Source: Drosophila persimilis (lineage: Eukaryota; Arthropoda; Insecta; Diptera; Drosophilidae). Taken from it: 64,000 nucleotides of DNA. Shown piece after piece: positions 13,119 through 23,436 of this stretch. The DNA lies in contig NW_020825312.1 in NCBI RefSeq assembly GCF_003286085.1, positions 4,402,001-4,466,000 of the forward strand, given 5' to 3'. How positions within the stretch are numbered: the stretch's first letter is position 1; the number at the start of each line of letters is the position of its first letter. The position numbers were made by a program, and so were the translations under genes. The notes below the pieces were generated by a model that saw only the letters and a list, made by a program, of their open reading frames with translations, was not told the DNA's origin and ran no database searches.

Positions 13119-14601
13119 ATGTACCGCGCCAGTGGACGAATTATGCAACAGCTGCGCCACAGGATGCCCGCGCCAGAGGGTCGTCTGGCTGTGAGCCTGG
13201 CCGCGCCTGCGCTGAAAACTTTCACTCTGCGACAGCAGCAGAGGCATGAACAGGTGCGCTGGACTGCAACGTCGACGGTGAGCAGCAAACAGGTGACGAC
13301 ACCGCCGCCCAGACACGACTGGAATCGTGCCGTCAGCGAGGCGGAGCGAATTGTCGGCTATCCAACGTCGTTCCTGAGCCTGCGGTGGCTCCTGAGCGAT
13401 GAGATCGCCAATGTGGCGCTGCATCTACGCAAACTGGTGGGCAGTGCCCATCCCCTGATGAAGACGGCCAAGTGAGTGCATCATCCATGAAGTCCTAATC
13501 CTCGTTTCTAAATCGCTGTATCGTAGGCATCTGCTCTACAATGGCAAGAACACGATGCAGGCCTGGGGACTGATTGTGCTGCTGGTGTCCAAGGCAGCCG
13601 GACATGCGCCCAGTGTGCCCGATGTGGAGCAGGACAAGAGTGCCGGCGTCCTGCACTCCCAGCGCGCCCTCGCCGAGGTCACCGAGATGATACGGATCTC
13701 CCATTTGGTGCACAATGTATGCTGATCCTTTCCACTTTCCATTGAAACGATTCTCTAACACAAACCCAAACCCAAACCCACTCTTCTCTCCCAGAGCGTG
13801 GTGAACCTGCAGTCCAGCACGGAGGCTGGCCAGGATGCGGCCACCTACGACGACATGTCGTTCGGCAACAAGATCGGCCTGCTCACCGGCGACTATCTGC
13901 TGGGACACTCGAGCGCGGAGCTGGCCAATTTGCGCAACCAGGAGGTGGTGGAGCTCATCTCCTCGGCCGTGCGGGACTTCTCCGAATCGGAGTTCATCGG
14001 GGAGCGGGACGAGCAGAACAATCCGTTGCCCTACAAGCCGGGCACCTTCCAGCGACCCTCGCTGAGCGTGGCCGTGGACTTCAACGAGCACGACGTGATG
14101 ACGCCCATGCCCATTGCCCAGGTGCTGGGCAATCCCGAGCAGGAGTGGGAGTGCCGGAACATCCTGAATGCGGGCAGCCTGCTGGGCAAGTCCTGCCAGG
14201 CCTCGCTGAAGCTGGCCGGCCAGAGCGAGGAGCTGCAGCGTCATGCGTATCGCTTTGGCAAGCATCTGGCCCTCGCCTGGCAGGCCTGCCTGGACGCCGA
14301 GCCCTTCCAGTGTCCCACCCTGCCCCTGGACACCACCTTCAGCCTGGTCAGTGCCCCCGTGCTCTTCCACCTGGAGCACGATCCCAGCCTGTACGCCCAG
14401 CTGGAGCAGGGCAAGCAGTCTGTGGACAACATCGACTACGACAAGATCCACAAGGCCGTCCTGGCCGGCCCTGCCCTGGCCAAGACCAAAGAGCTCCAGA
14501 GGAAGCACACGGCGGCTGCTCTGGCCGTGCTGCAGCACTTTCCGGCCACAGACGCGCGGCAGGCTCTGGAGAACATCATCCTGGCCATGCAGGATCTCTG
14601 A
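13119..14601 (+). CDS. All-trans-decaprenyl-diphosphate synthase subunit 2-like (PDSS2/DLP1)
   Basis: Exons 13119-13471, 13527-13716 and 13795-14601 give 449 residues. The product is the non-catalytic partner of the mitochondrial polyprenyl diphosphate synthase that makes the ubiquinone side chain. The body is alpha-helical isoprenoid-synthase-like, with [19 protein letters not shown] and a C-terminal [15 protein letters not shown] helix. The canonical DDxxD metal-binding motifs are absent, as expected for subunit 2. The ATG at 13119 is preferred over an in-frame ATG at 13032, because the peptide from 13119 ([15 protein letters not shown]...) is arginine-rich and amphipathic like a mitochondrial presequence, while the extension is acidic and hydrophilic. 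A poly(A) signal ATTAAA lies at 14676-14681. The probable fly orthologue is CG10585, from memory. A long antisense frame over exon 3 is a codon-bias shadow. Confidence 0.88.
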
Positions 14602-14675
14602 CCAGCAGCAGGCACCAGCATCACAATTTCCATGGGTTCAGGTTATAGTTAAGTAATATTTATCACTCCATCCAC

Positions 14676-14681
14676 ATTAAA
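14676..14681 (+). terminator. Candidate poly(A) signal of the PDSS2-like gene
   Basis: ATTAAA lies 75 bases after the stop codon. It sits opposite the convergent METTL22-like gene, whose own candidate AATAAA lies on the minus strand at 14756-14751, so the two 3' UTRs probably overlap. Confidence 0.5.
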
Positions 14682-14802
14682 GGGGACGGCTCACATAATA
14701 CATTTGGGAATACTCTCTTCTCTGTGTGGGGGGGATTGGTTTCGGTTACGTTTATTCATGAATGGCAGGGAACAGCCGGTGGTATGCTCCAGCGGCTAGC
14801 GG

Positions 14803-15642
14803 CTAGCGGCTGGTGATCCTCATTAGAATCAGCTGACGGCAGCGATCGTAGTCAAAATACTGCGGAAAGTCCAGGGGCAGGTGCTCCAGTTGCCACGGTT
14901 TGTGGGCTGTTTGCTTGAGGAAATACTCGTACATGGGCGCTACCGAGTCGCAGTCCTCGAAGGTGAACACAACGCGCTTCTCGAGGGCCATGTAAATCGT
15001 CTTGGGCCTGCCAGTCGGTCGTCCTCTGGCCAGGATCTGATCGACAACGGTCACGAAGGCGTCGGTGAGGGTGTCATCGTAGATCACATCCGCAGCCAGA
15101 ATCACATCGCTGGCATCGATGGCGGACAGGAGCTCTGGCGCCTGCTCTTCTCGGGGTATCAGAAAGTTGAACTCCAGGACCGACACCTGGCTCCTCAGCA
15201 GGCCTGCATTCCGCTGCACGTTTCCACGGATAAGCTTCAGGATGCAGCCCAGATCCACGTCCGTGCAGTAGACCTGTCCACCGCTGTGGATGGCCGCTGC
15301 TATGCTGGTCAGTCCCACGCCGGCGCCCAGCTCCATTATGGTCTGGTTGGCCAGCTGCTCCCGCTGCGAAAACAAATAGTCCGCCAGGAGCAGCGCTCCG
15401 CGCCACACCTGCAGTCCCACCAGCTTCAGCTCCGTGGCCTCGGAATGTTCAAGTTCTATGACGCCCCGACGCGGCCGTGGCACGTCCAGATCGCCATCTT
15501 TATCGGCGGTGGTGCGCCCAATCCGCTCCAGCTTCTCGTCGGGATACCGGAAACGGAACTTGGAGACCACTTTGTGGCCATCCTCCGTCTTCGTCGGCTG
15601 GTAGTTGGTTTCACTGTAGATTTCCGATGTGACCGTGAACAT
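14803..15642 (-). CDS. METTL22-like protein methyltransferase
   Basis: A single uninterrupted 279-residue frame begins with ATG at 15642-15640 and ends at TAG 14805-14803. It has the seven-beta-strand SAM-dependent fold of the MTF16/METTL family: VWRGALLLADYL (79-90), motif I ELGAGVG (104-110), an acidic SAM-binding TDVD (127-130) and the DxxY-type post-strand motif in AADVIYDD (183-190). METTL22 in mammals methylates lysine on Kin17; the fly substrate cannot be inferred from sequence. The gene is convergent with the PDSS2-like gene and shares its 3' region. A poly(A) signal AATAAA is present on the minus strand at 14756-14751. Several METTL paralogues share these motifs, so the METTL22 assignment is less certain than the family. 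Confidence 0.85.
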   Translation of the reverse strand: MFTVTSEIYSETNYQPTKTEDGHKVVSKFRFRYPDEKLERIGRTTADKDGDLDVPRPRRGVIELEHSEATELKLVGLQVWRGALLLADYLFSQREQLANQTIMELGAGVGLTSIAAAIHSGGQVYCTDVDLGCILKLIRGNVQRNAGLLRSQVSVLEFNFLIPREEQAPELLSAIDASDVILAADVIYDDTLTDAFVTVVDQILARGRPTGRPKTIYMALEKRVVFTFEDCDSVAPMYEYFLKQTAHKPWQLEHLPLDFPQYFDYDRCRQLILMRITSR

Positions 15643-16804
15643 GATCGCGTGTTATGTGCGCCCCGTACATATACATTTTATATATTATATCTAGAATTTT
15701 AGGGCCAAAATTGTTCTCCAAGGTCTGGGGCACAGATCACAAAATTCAAAATATACCGTAAATATACTGACGAATTATTTGTATACAAGTTGCATCATAT
15801 TCTCGTTTTTGATATTCGCTTCATTATTACTAGCTAGCTAAGACTCTCAGCTCTGAACTTATAATTTCATCTGATTATTAAATCAATTTTCTCCAAGACT
15901 GGTTAAATTAAAGTTTTCATCTTTAGTGCATTGCTTTTAAAATAAGGTTTAAACAAAAACGGTCAACAAAATGTCCACTAAATTAATGTCTTTACATTGT
16001 AACTACACTATTAACTACATTTTTATGTAATTACCAAAAGCGACACCTGAAGGGGAAATGTGTACGTTTTTGGCCATTTTTTTCATATAATTTTTTCATA
16101 ATATACTGCAAAATATTAGAAAATACTAATACTAATATACAAGTGGAGATGTTTTCATGTTTGTAACTTCTTGTATGCTTTTTATTGAATTTACCTCCTA
16201 CAAAATGTGGTGCATTGAAACTGCTATGCATTCTCTAAGCTAACTTTTATAATTAATACGCCCCACAATAGATGAAATATACCATTAGATACCAAGAGTA
16301 GTTTTTCGACTTCAAGATTTATCAAAAATTAGCTCCAATCGGTATCGTAAATTGATTTTGAATTTCGACTCGTTTCCCACGGCACAGTGAGCCAAAGACA
16401 GGCTCAAATTGTTGTTAAGAATTGTTTTATCAGGGAATATAATTATGATAATAACATATTTTTTATTTCCAATTGCACCATTATAATATAAATTACAATC
16501 AAAATAATTAGAAATAAATAAATAGTTTAACAATGTAGAATAAAATATGAACTTTTATGAAGAGATCTTGATACAATTCAGTTAGTTACTTATAGTATTA
16601 TCACCAATTAATTTCAATGTTTTCGCAGTGTTATGTATGTTTTTTGTGGAGTTTTCGTTGTTCTTCGACCACTGTCTTCCAAAGCAACAAGTGCTGGAAA
16701 AGCACCTAAGATTCAGTATTTTGAATGTTTTAGTATTTTTCGGCTGTGGTTTTGTAGTATTTTGTCAATTTCATCAATCTATTGAAATTCATTTTCAACG
16801 TTAT
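15643..16804. other. AT-rich intergenic spacer, METTL22-like to Polr3E
   Basis: This spacer lies between divergently transcribed genes. It is very AT-rich, with no supported gene. The METTL22-like promoter must lie at its left end, but no TATA box or DRE is obvious there. Short frames here look random. Confidence 0.6.
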
Positions 16805-16925
16805 ATAGAAATCCAATAAAAGCAATTATTTAAAGTAAGCCAGTCAAGTAGAAAATTGATCTGTTAATCGTATAACTTTATATATATATATTTCGGTATA
16901 TTTCTGAGGGTAGGACGGTATATTT
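16768..16925. repeat. Dispersed AT-rich repeat upstream of the Polr3E promoter
   Basis: The segment containing CAAGTAGAAAATT and then GGTATATTTCTGAGGGT is matched at 23010-23259, upstream of the third Motif 1. The left end is also matched near 11411-11436. It abuts the DRE and Motif 1 boxes directly. The family is unidentified. Confidence 0.6.
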
Positions 16926-16950
16926 TATCGATAAGTCTGCGGTCACACTG
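16926..16950 (+). promoter_or_regulatory. Polr3E: Polr3E core promoter: DRE plus Motif 1
   Basis: A perfect DRE TATCGATA at 16926-16933 is followed by Motif 1 CGGTCACACTG at 16940-16950, only 64 bases before the Polr3E ATG. This is the classic TATA-less housekeeping arrangement (DREF plus M1BP) in flies and supports the chosen start. Confidence 0.8.
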
Positions 16951-17013
16951 GTGGCATGCGGTATTAAGTGCTCCTCAAATCAACAAAAAATTAGCTAATT
17001 TTATTAATTAAAA

Positions 17014-18565
17014 ATGGACGAGGAGGAGGATCCGATTGTGGAGGAGGTAAGTCCGAGTGGAGTACCAACGTTTGTAGCCATAACTCAATTGCAAATCCCC
17101 CCCAGATGCCCGTGTTTCTGTCAAAGACCCTGCACGACAGCTTGTACCTTTTCCAATACCCCACAAAGACGGAGCTGCCAAACCACGACGAGTCCGTGGT
17201 CATCAACTGCTGCGTAAAGCCGTTCACCCAGGAAGTCAAGGTGGACTTCGCCCTGAACACGGAATCGAAACACTACGATCGCTTTAAGGGCGAGCAGTTC
17301 GCGGTGGCCGCCGACGGGAAGAACACATTCGGCGCCTTGCCGTCGAAGGGCGGTGAGCGGCCCACCTACAAGCGTGGGATCATGGACAAGCAGGCCTTCA
17401 CCAGCACGCGCTCGCTGACAGACATTTCCAAGTATATTGTGGGCATCTACGCGGATAAGGAGATGCACCTATCGCCGCTGACAAGCATTGTTCAGCTGCG
17501 GCCCGCCCTGAGCCACTTCGACAAGGAGGACAAGCGCAAGAAAGCGGAGCAAAAGGCCCAAAACGACGATGTGGACGACGACGAGGTGCTGCAGCAGGTC
17601 ACAGTGAAGTTCGCTCGCGACAAGGGAGCCGCATCCAAGAAGACGAAGGAGGAGCGTGGCACGTACGACAGCTTTGTCCAGCGCATTGTTGACGAGCCGT
17701 GGTGCGAGACATTATGGCACGCCCGTACCTCAGCCGCGGTGGAGCTGGAACGCCAGAAGCTCTATGCCACCAACCACCAGTCGAACCTTTCGCTGACTCT
17801 CAGTTCCAGCGACTACCTGCACAAGCTGCTGCCGTACAACGAGAACGTGCAGAAGGTGGACGAGTCCAGTGTGCTGCCCGTGTACAACAAGGCCATGCTG
17901 AAGACTATGCCGCTGCTGGACCAGCTGCGTATCCTGCTCAAGGACGCCAGGATGCTGTCGTTCGGAGATGTCCTCCAGATACTCATGGAGCAAGTGGATC
18001 CCCATGTGACGCCCGACAAGGTGCTGGCCCTGCTGCCCCAGGTCGGTATTCTGCTGAACGGCAACTGGGTGCCCAAATCGGAGGTGGTCTTTCCCGAAAA
18101 GATGCTTTCCCACGCCAACGGTGTCACTGCCGAGCAAATGATACGCGCCAGGGACTATATAGTGAGGCCTGAAACATTACATACATATCCTTCATTTGTC
18201 TATAAATGTCCGACCCTCTGCAGCTCTATAGATTCTCGCGAACGGCGTGCCTGCACCGTACACAGGTGATGGCCGCCACCCAGCTGCCGCCCGCGGAGAC
18301 CTTCGATGTCCTGAGGACCGTGGCCAAAGTGAACACTACGAAACGCTGGGAGCTGCTGCTGCCGCCGGACAAGGAGTTCGAGCAGAAGCATCCGGAACTG
18401 GTGCAGCGCCAGGAGCTACACTGGCGCGCCTCGGAGCAACACTACAACGAAATGGACTGGGCCAAGGAGACGAAGCGAGTGCGCAAGCGCTCCACCCGCA
18501 AAAGCGAGTCCCAGTCCTCAACAGCCATGCCACCGCCTGCCCCAACAACACCAGCGGAAGCGTAG
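17014..18565 (+). CDS. Polr3E: DNA-directed RNA polymerase III subunit RPC5 (POLR3E)
   Basis: Exons 17014-17046, 17106-18161 and 18224-18565 give 476 residues. RPC5 forms the TFIIF-like subcomplex of Pol III with RPC4 in the nucleus. The first exon encodes 11 acidic residues (MDEEEDPIVEE). The second starts with MPVFLSKTLHDSLYLFQYP, the conserved Sin-domain opening that makes the dimerisation beta barrel, and goes on to an acidic/lysine linker. After the last intron, the segment from RARDYI to LYRFSRTACLHRTQVMAAT matches the family winged helix. The frame is maintained across both introns (GTAAG and GTGAG donors). The protein lacks the long C-terminal extension of mammalian RPC5. A DRE and Motif 1 lie just upstream, and a poly(A) signal at 18643-18648 places its 3' end against the convergent NTPase gene. 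Confidence 0.9.
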
Positions 18566-18642
18566 CACCACCACAGGGACCACTGGGAAATTTGACGATG
18601 ATAAGGAGGTGGTGGAGGAGGAGGTGCAGCCCCTTGGGTGCT

Positions 18643-18648
18643 AATAAA
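18643..18648 (+). terminator. Polr3E: Poly(A) signal of Polr3E
   Basis: A canonical AATAAA lies 78 bases after the stop codon and only about 20 bases from the stop codon of the convergent NTPCR-like gene, so the two transcripts very likely overlap at their 3' ends. Confidence 0.65.
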
Positions 18649-18664
18649 CAGACCAACAAGATTA

Positions 18665-19294
18665 TTATGTTAAAAATTTCCACTGTGTAATGCGCTCCGT
18701 AATCTGACCTACCAGGGAATCCCGATTGGTTTTGGTCACCTCGAAGATGACAGCGCCGGGGGCGCTCTTCAATCGCTCCACCAGCGGCATAGACTGGCGG
18801 GTCGTCTGTGGAATGGTGGCCAGAATGGGGCGTTGTTGCTGGAGGACTTTGGCTATGGCAGTTTCGAAGCGCTTGCTCAGCAGCTCCATTTTGCCCACTT
18901 CATCGATGACCAAGAGCTCGCAGCCGGAATGACTGCCATCGAGCAGTGGCAGCGTCAGATCCTCAAAGTCCTTCACATAGACCGAGTACTTGCCCACTTT
19001 GGGGCGTCGCAGGTTGTCCAGCGGCCGCTCCCGCGCCAGTATTCCTCGCTCGCCGGTCAGGGTGACCACATCAAAGCCGATGCGCTGCCCTTTTCCATCG
19101 GCACGCACCTCCTCCGTGTAGAATCCCTGGAGCTTGCTCTGCTCGCTCAACTTTGAGCAGATCTTACGAACCAACGTGGTCTTGCCAACACCTGAAGGGA
19201 TACTGGAGATGAAGGGGAGATTGCTGGGTGCACGACAAGACTTACCCGGGGGCCCTGTGATCAAAATAGCCGTTAAAATATTAGTTTTTTCCAT
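18665..19294 (-). CDS. Cancer-related nucleoside-triphosphatase-like protein (NTPCR/THEP1 family)
   Basis: Two exons, 19294-19246 and 19191-18665, give 191 residues after splicing. The family hydrolyses NTPs to NDPs with a small RecA-like P-loop fold. Splicing creates the Walker A GPPGVGKT at residues 14-21, with Gly17 split by the intron. The Walker B/lid signature is LLVIDEVGKME (acidic pair at 113-114). YTEEVRADGKGQRIGF and RGILARE are other family blocks. The 54-nt intron (19245-19192; GTAAG donor, CAG acceptor) is frame-preserving and stop-free, so a genomic translation reads through it with 18 extra residues. The gene is convergent with Polr3E and lies about 130 bases downstream of the brivido stop, on the same strand. 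The probable fly orthologue is CG10581, from memory. Confidence 0.9.
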   Translation of the reverse strand: MEKTNILTAILITGPPGKSCRAPSNLPFISSIPSGVGKTTLVRKICSKLSEQSKLQGFYTEEVRADGKGQRIGFDVVTLTGERGILARERPLDNLRRPKVGKYSVYVKDFEDLTLPLLDGSHSGCELLVIDEVGKMELLSKRFETAIAKVLQQQRPILATIPQTTRQSMPLVERLKSAPGAVIFEVTKTNRDSLVGQITERITQWKFLT

Positions 19295-19423
19295 TTAATA
19301 ATTGTTTCGTGGGGTAGTGTTGGGAAACGTCAGCAGAAATGTCGATAGCATGTTATCGGATATCCAAAAACAAAAACAGATGTAATGCGCGGGCTGGAGG
19401 TTTTTTTGTTCTATACGAAATAT

Positions 19424-21598
19424 TTATGCACGACTAAATAAACGCCATTTCTGTTTGGGACGAATTGCTTCTTCAGCTTTTTCACCGAAGAGCCGCAGAC
19501 GCAGCAGCTGCAACTGGGTCTCCATGTGCTCGCCAACGAGAAGCAGTTGCTCGCCGCGCATCTGGAAGTCGCTTTCCTCCTTGGCCTCATCCACAATCTT
19601 GATTTTCTTGCGGCGACGCTGGAATCGAATCTTCCGCTCAATGTAGTCCGTCGTGATGCTGATATTCTGACCGACGGTGCGCTTGTTTCGCTTGTATCCC
19701 CGCCGAAAGCAGGGCAAACGCATGTAGAAATCGAATAGGCCTTGATACTCGACGCGCAGGAACTGAAAGAAGTCAAGGTGCTGCACCTCCTCCAGGTCGC
19801 GCCTTTCCTTGGCCATCGTGAAGTAGTTGTTGATCATCGCCACGAACACATTGATCAGGACGGTGCAGATGAAGAAGCCCAGGATGGCGTACAGTATCAG
19901 TCCGACGGCCTTGCCGCCGTGGAACATTTCGCTGGGATGGATGTGGGAGCTGAAGCCGAACGAGAAGCACATGCAGGTGATCAGGCTCTGGAAGAAGCGA
20001 TTGAAATAGATGCTATTGTTCCCATTGATGATGACCATCATCATGCAGAAGCCGAACAGAAAGATCAATATCATCATGGCCATGCTGACCACCGGCTGCC
20101 AGGCCATGCGCAGCGTTTGGTTGAACAAATGAAAGACATTCGCGAACTGCAGGATCCGCCACAGCCGCAGCGTTGTCAGACAGATGAGCACCCCGATCAG
20201 CATATGCACGAGCCCTTCGAGCCGCGATCCTCGCCGAAAGTCCACAAAATCCATGTTCCCGAAGACACTCACATTCTTGAGCATTGATCGGACCAGCGAG
20301 GCGCGAAAGAACATCACCCAGAGGACCACTGCATTCAGTCCGAATATCAGCAGGTCCATGATGTTCCACACGTTCTTGAGGGTGCGCGAATCGTACCACA
20401 CCTTGTTCACCGTCGCCTTCCCGAACTGCAGCAGCACCAGTATGTAGATCATATAGACGAACAGGTCGTACCATTTGAGATGATCGAAGTCCCGCAACAG
20501 GACGTACCCCTCCACGCCCACGTGCGGCAGGACACCCCCGAAGGGCAGCTGCTCCAGGCGCAGCGTGATCACGCTGAACAGATTCATGTCCACATTGTAC
20601 ATGGTGAAGTCTATAAAGATCGCCGACGTGTTCCTTGTGAGCCAGTGCTGTTCGGTGAGGAAGTCGAGGACCATCTTGGTGCTGACTTTGCTGCGCGACA
20701 GCAGTGTCGAGTAGCCCCTCAGCTCCGGATAGTAGTCGAAGAAGCCAATGTGATGGAAGTTCAGCAGGAAGCTATCAATCGCCAACCACTTCATGGGCAC
20801 CCAGGGGCGTGTGACGCGCCAGTGCAGATCCTCGTACGGCACCACTTTGTAGGGCTTTTGCCAGCCGGGCAGGTAGGACGAGTCCGTGTATTCGGGAGCA
20901 CTCCAGCCGATCTTGCGGCTGCTCCGCCGCAGCTGCCGCACGCGGATAACGCCCAGCATCACCCATTGCTCGGCGTGCACCCAGGGGGGGCTGGTGAAGG
21001 TGGTGCCCAGGGTGGTGGAGTTCGTGTCGAAGGTGTTGATCAGATTGATCTCGATGTAGTCGAATAGCTGATTGATGTGCACCAGCTCCTCGAGGCCATA
21101 ATAGTCCGTGTGATTGAACAGCATGAGCTTCTTGATCATGTCCGAGCTGCGGTAGACGCGCGGCTCCCAGGTCGCCAGCATGGCCAGCATCAGCCAGAAG
21201 TAGTAGCGCCCGAACAGCCACAGATCCCTGCTGATCTCCTTGTACATCTCGTTCAGCTTCTCGTTCCGATACTGCGAGGTGATCAACAGGTTTCGCCGCT
21301 GGCGCTCCACTTTCTGCACCAGAAAGTCCTCCCTATCGTATTCCGGCCTGCTCTTGTCCATGTCCGGCACATAATGATCCCGCGGCCAAATGGTGCGATC
21401 CACTGCGATGATGATAAACTTGATGGGATCTCCGACAAGGTACTGGAACATCAACACCATGATGATCCTAACGCCGTTCGTCTTGTCCCGCACCAGTTCC
21501 TGGTGGAAACCGAACCGAATGAAGATCGATCCAATGCATATCAAAATAATAGAGATGGTGATCGTGAACAATATTAAATGGGATCTAAAGGGCGTCAT
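19424..21598 (-). CDS. brv2: Brivido-type TRPP/polycystin cation channel (probably brv2)
   Basis: A single-exon frame encodes 724 residues, starting at ATG 21598-21596 (MTPFRSH); the frame is open three codons further to a TTG that is not a credible start. Features in order: TM1 near residues 7-27; a large extracellular polycystin (TOP) domain with NHTDYYG, the family block SPPWVHAEQWVMLG, a PWVPMKW segment and GGVLPHVGVEGYVLL; TM2-TM5 in the region from WYDLFVYMIYILVLL to SMAMMILIFLFGFCMMM; a pore region and TM6 (GLILYAILGFFICTVLINVF); then a basic, coiled C-terminus. Brivido proteins act in antennal cold/thermosensation in flies. The choice of brv2 over its paralogues rests on remembered gene order, so the paralogue call is tentative. 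Confidence 0.85.
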   Translation of the reverse strand: MTPFRSHLILFTITISIILICIGSIFIRFGFHQELVRDKTNGVRIIMVLMFQYLVGDPIKFIIIAVDRTIWPRDHYVPDMDKSRPEYDREDFLVQKVERQRRNLLITSQYRNEKLNEMYKEISRDLWLFGRYYFWLMLAMLATWEPRVYRSSDMIKKLMLFNHTDYYGLEELVHINQLFDYIEINLINTFDTNSTTLGTTFTSPPWVHAEQWVMLGVIRVRQLRRSSRKIGWSAPEYTDSSYLPGWQKPYKVVPYEDLHWRVTRPWVPMKWLAIDSFLLNFHHIGFFDYYPELRGYSTLLSRSKVSTKMVLDFLTEQHWLTRNTSAIFIDFTMYNVDMNLFSVITLRLEQLPFGGVLPHVGVEGYVLLRDFDHLKWYDLFVYMIYILVLLQFGKATVNKVWYDSRTLKNVWNIMDLLIFGLNAVVLWVMFFRASLVRSMLKNVSVFGNMDFVDFRRGSRLEGLVHMLIGVLICLTTLRLWRILQFANVFHLFNQTLRMAWQPVVSMAMMILIFLFGFCMMMVIINGNNSIYFNRFFQSLITCMCFSFGFSSHIHPSEMFHGGKAVGLILYAILGFFICTVLINVFVAMINNYFTMAKERRDLEEVQHLDFFQFLRVEYQGLFDFYMRLPCFRRGYKRNKRTVGQNISITTDYIERKIRFQRRRKKIKIVDEAKEESDFQMRGEQLLLVGEHMETQLQLLRLRLFGEKAEEAIRPKQKWRLFSRA

Positions 21599-23259
21599 TT
21601 TTCCCAATTATATTTACTCTGACACCCTCTAGATTGCTTTGTTTCTCTATACAATATTCTCCATTTACGATTTGACAACGCGTGGTTTTTATCTTAAATC
21701 TGTTCTGTTTAAATTTTTTAATAATATGTAACCGAAAAATCTGTACGGCCATTCAAATTTTTCATCCACCCAGGTATCATTTAACACGAATATCGATATC
21801 GATAATCTGAGTACAAGGCTTTATTGTGGGGATTTCTGAAAGTGATTTTGATTAAACTCAGTGTAGTTGTTGCAAGGGGGGCAGCTTAGCAATACAAAGA
21901 AAAGGACAATCGGCTAAAGATTAAATCGCTTAAGTTTAGTACTCAGACAACAGACTAATTTCAGTAGCTAACTAGTTAATCGCTAATTAGTTGTCTTAGT
22001 GGACAATTAGTAATGCAATGCATAGGTTATCTAAACTTCGGAGGCCAATCGTACCTGTTGCACAATAATAATATCGGAACAATTCAATTCAAATTTTGTA
22101 TGACCATTTTTCATGACGTATGACCATTTGTAGAGTTCGATTACTGGAGAGATTTTAAAGTTGATAAAAGCTAATAATAGTCGCAATATATTTAAGGTAT
22201 TCTTAAGATATATTTAACCATATTTTTATTTTTATTTTATATCTTATTTCTTATATATTCAGATCTTTTTAAGGCCAAGTACTTAAATCAACAAAGATTT
22301 TCATCACACAAATCACCACCAATTCAAAAAGACATAATTTTTTGCTGCTGTTTGTTCGCCGACTAGTTCTCAAAAACACTCATTACCAATACTTGATTAA
22401 CTAAAAATTATGATATGAAAAGTGTAAGATTCTATCATTTTTGCAGAAAAAGCTGATTATCTCGATCATATTTCTCCCCAACTAAAAAGCACATAAATCG
22501 CTTTCACTGCATGCTTTTCTCATAGGGGCATCTCTGTTTTTGCAGCTAGTCAGATCTGAACACAGAATTACCGATTAATACTAGAAAAGCAACCGATGGT
22601 ATTTCCTGGGATCGAGCGATATAGCGATTTCGTAGCAGAATAGGCGGTAAATTTAAAATGGAGGGCAGCAAGCGAGGCCAGCTAATTATAAAATTATATG
22701 CGGTCGAAGAAAATCTGATTATACGGATACAATAATTTATTCATTTTATATCCGGTTAATATATATATGAACTATATTAGAGGTGCCATAAACTGCAAAG
22801 CCAACCGAATTCCAATACTGTAGGCTCTCTCGGTTGGTTTCAAAAACTCTAGTGCTCTGCCTGGAGATTTAATGTAATTCTCTATGTGGGCAGGGCTGAA
22901 GTTTTTAGTAAGCCCGCATTATTCAACGGAATATCAAAATTGAGCAATAGGAACGATTACTCTCTTGCGGTTTTTTTGTTTGACCTTTTTCGCCAAAGCC
23001 TTTTTTAGGTGAAATCCAATAAAAAAAAGTATTTATATTAAACCAATCAAGTAGAAAATTAGGTTCATTAATTGGATAAAATTATGTGGGCAGAGCTGAG
23101 AGATCCATCTAGCTTGTAATATTCGATGGAATATCAAAAACTAGGAATATGTATAAAGAATTTCAATGCATCAGTATATTTACGGTGTATTTTTAAGATG
23201 AGACGGTATATTTTGGTATATTGCTGAGGGTCGGATGGTATATTTTATCAATGAGTTCG
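21599..23259. other. AT-rich intergenic spacer, brivido to dlp
   Basis: No gene is supported. The spacer holds AT-rich sequence with repeated pieces: 22878-22960 and 23080-23150 share GTGGGCAG and GGAATATCAAAA cores, and 23010-23259 resembles the region upstream of Polr3E. A TATCGATATCGATAA cluster at about 21791-21805 could be a DREF/BEAF site for the brivido promoter. From remembered gene order this may include a rearrangement junction. Confidence 0.6.
23010..23259. repeat. Dispersed AT-rich repeat upstream of the dlp Motif 1
   Basis: This is a copy of the family seen at 16768-16925. AAATCCAATAAAA, CAAGTAGAAAATT and GGTATATTGCTGAGGGT occur in the same order, with about 100 extra bases in the middle. 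The DRE of the other copy is degenerate here (TATCAATG). Confidence 0.65.
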
Positions 23260-23270
23260 CGGTCACACTG
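23260..23270 (+). promoter_or_regulatory. Core promoter Motif 1 upstream of dlp
   Basis: CGGTCACACTG is identical in its core to the other two Motif 1 boxes. It lies 700 bases before the dlp ATG and may start the dlp leader, or it may be carried by the repeat and inactive. Confidence 0.55.
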
Positions 23271-23284
23271 CACACAATATTATC

Positions 23285-23396
23285 AAAACCTCCAATTTTT
23301 TTGAACCAAGCGGTTGTTGCGCGTCCATGAAACAACAGGACAGTGTCGAATTTTTTTTGAATTTAGAAATGCCCGTTGTCCATATATGCGGCCCGA
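23285..23396. repeat. Dispersed repeat, copy B
   Basis: It closely matches copy A at 12641-12736, apart from a roughly 10-base insertion after GCGCGTCCATG. It starts 15 bases after the Motif 1 box. Confidence 0.7.
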
Positions 23397-23436
23397 AAAT
23401 ATCTATTGATAACTAACAAAAATTAAAAACAATCTT

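Noticed and set aside
13495..14538. 347-codon open frame antisense to PDSS2-like exon 3
   Set aside because: It mirrors the GC-rich third-position bias of the sense gene, crosses two of its introns, and has no recognisable domain.
18699..19294. Unspliced 209-residue NTPase product
   Set aside because: It would break the Walker A P-loop with 18 residues; consensus splice signals remove exactly this insert.
21599..21607. Start of the brivido frame at TTG 21607
   Set aside because: A non-ATG start is unlikely in a fly nuclear gene when an ATG lies three codons downstream at 21598.
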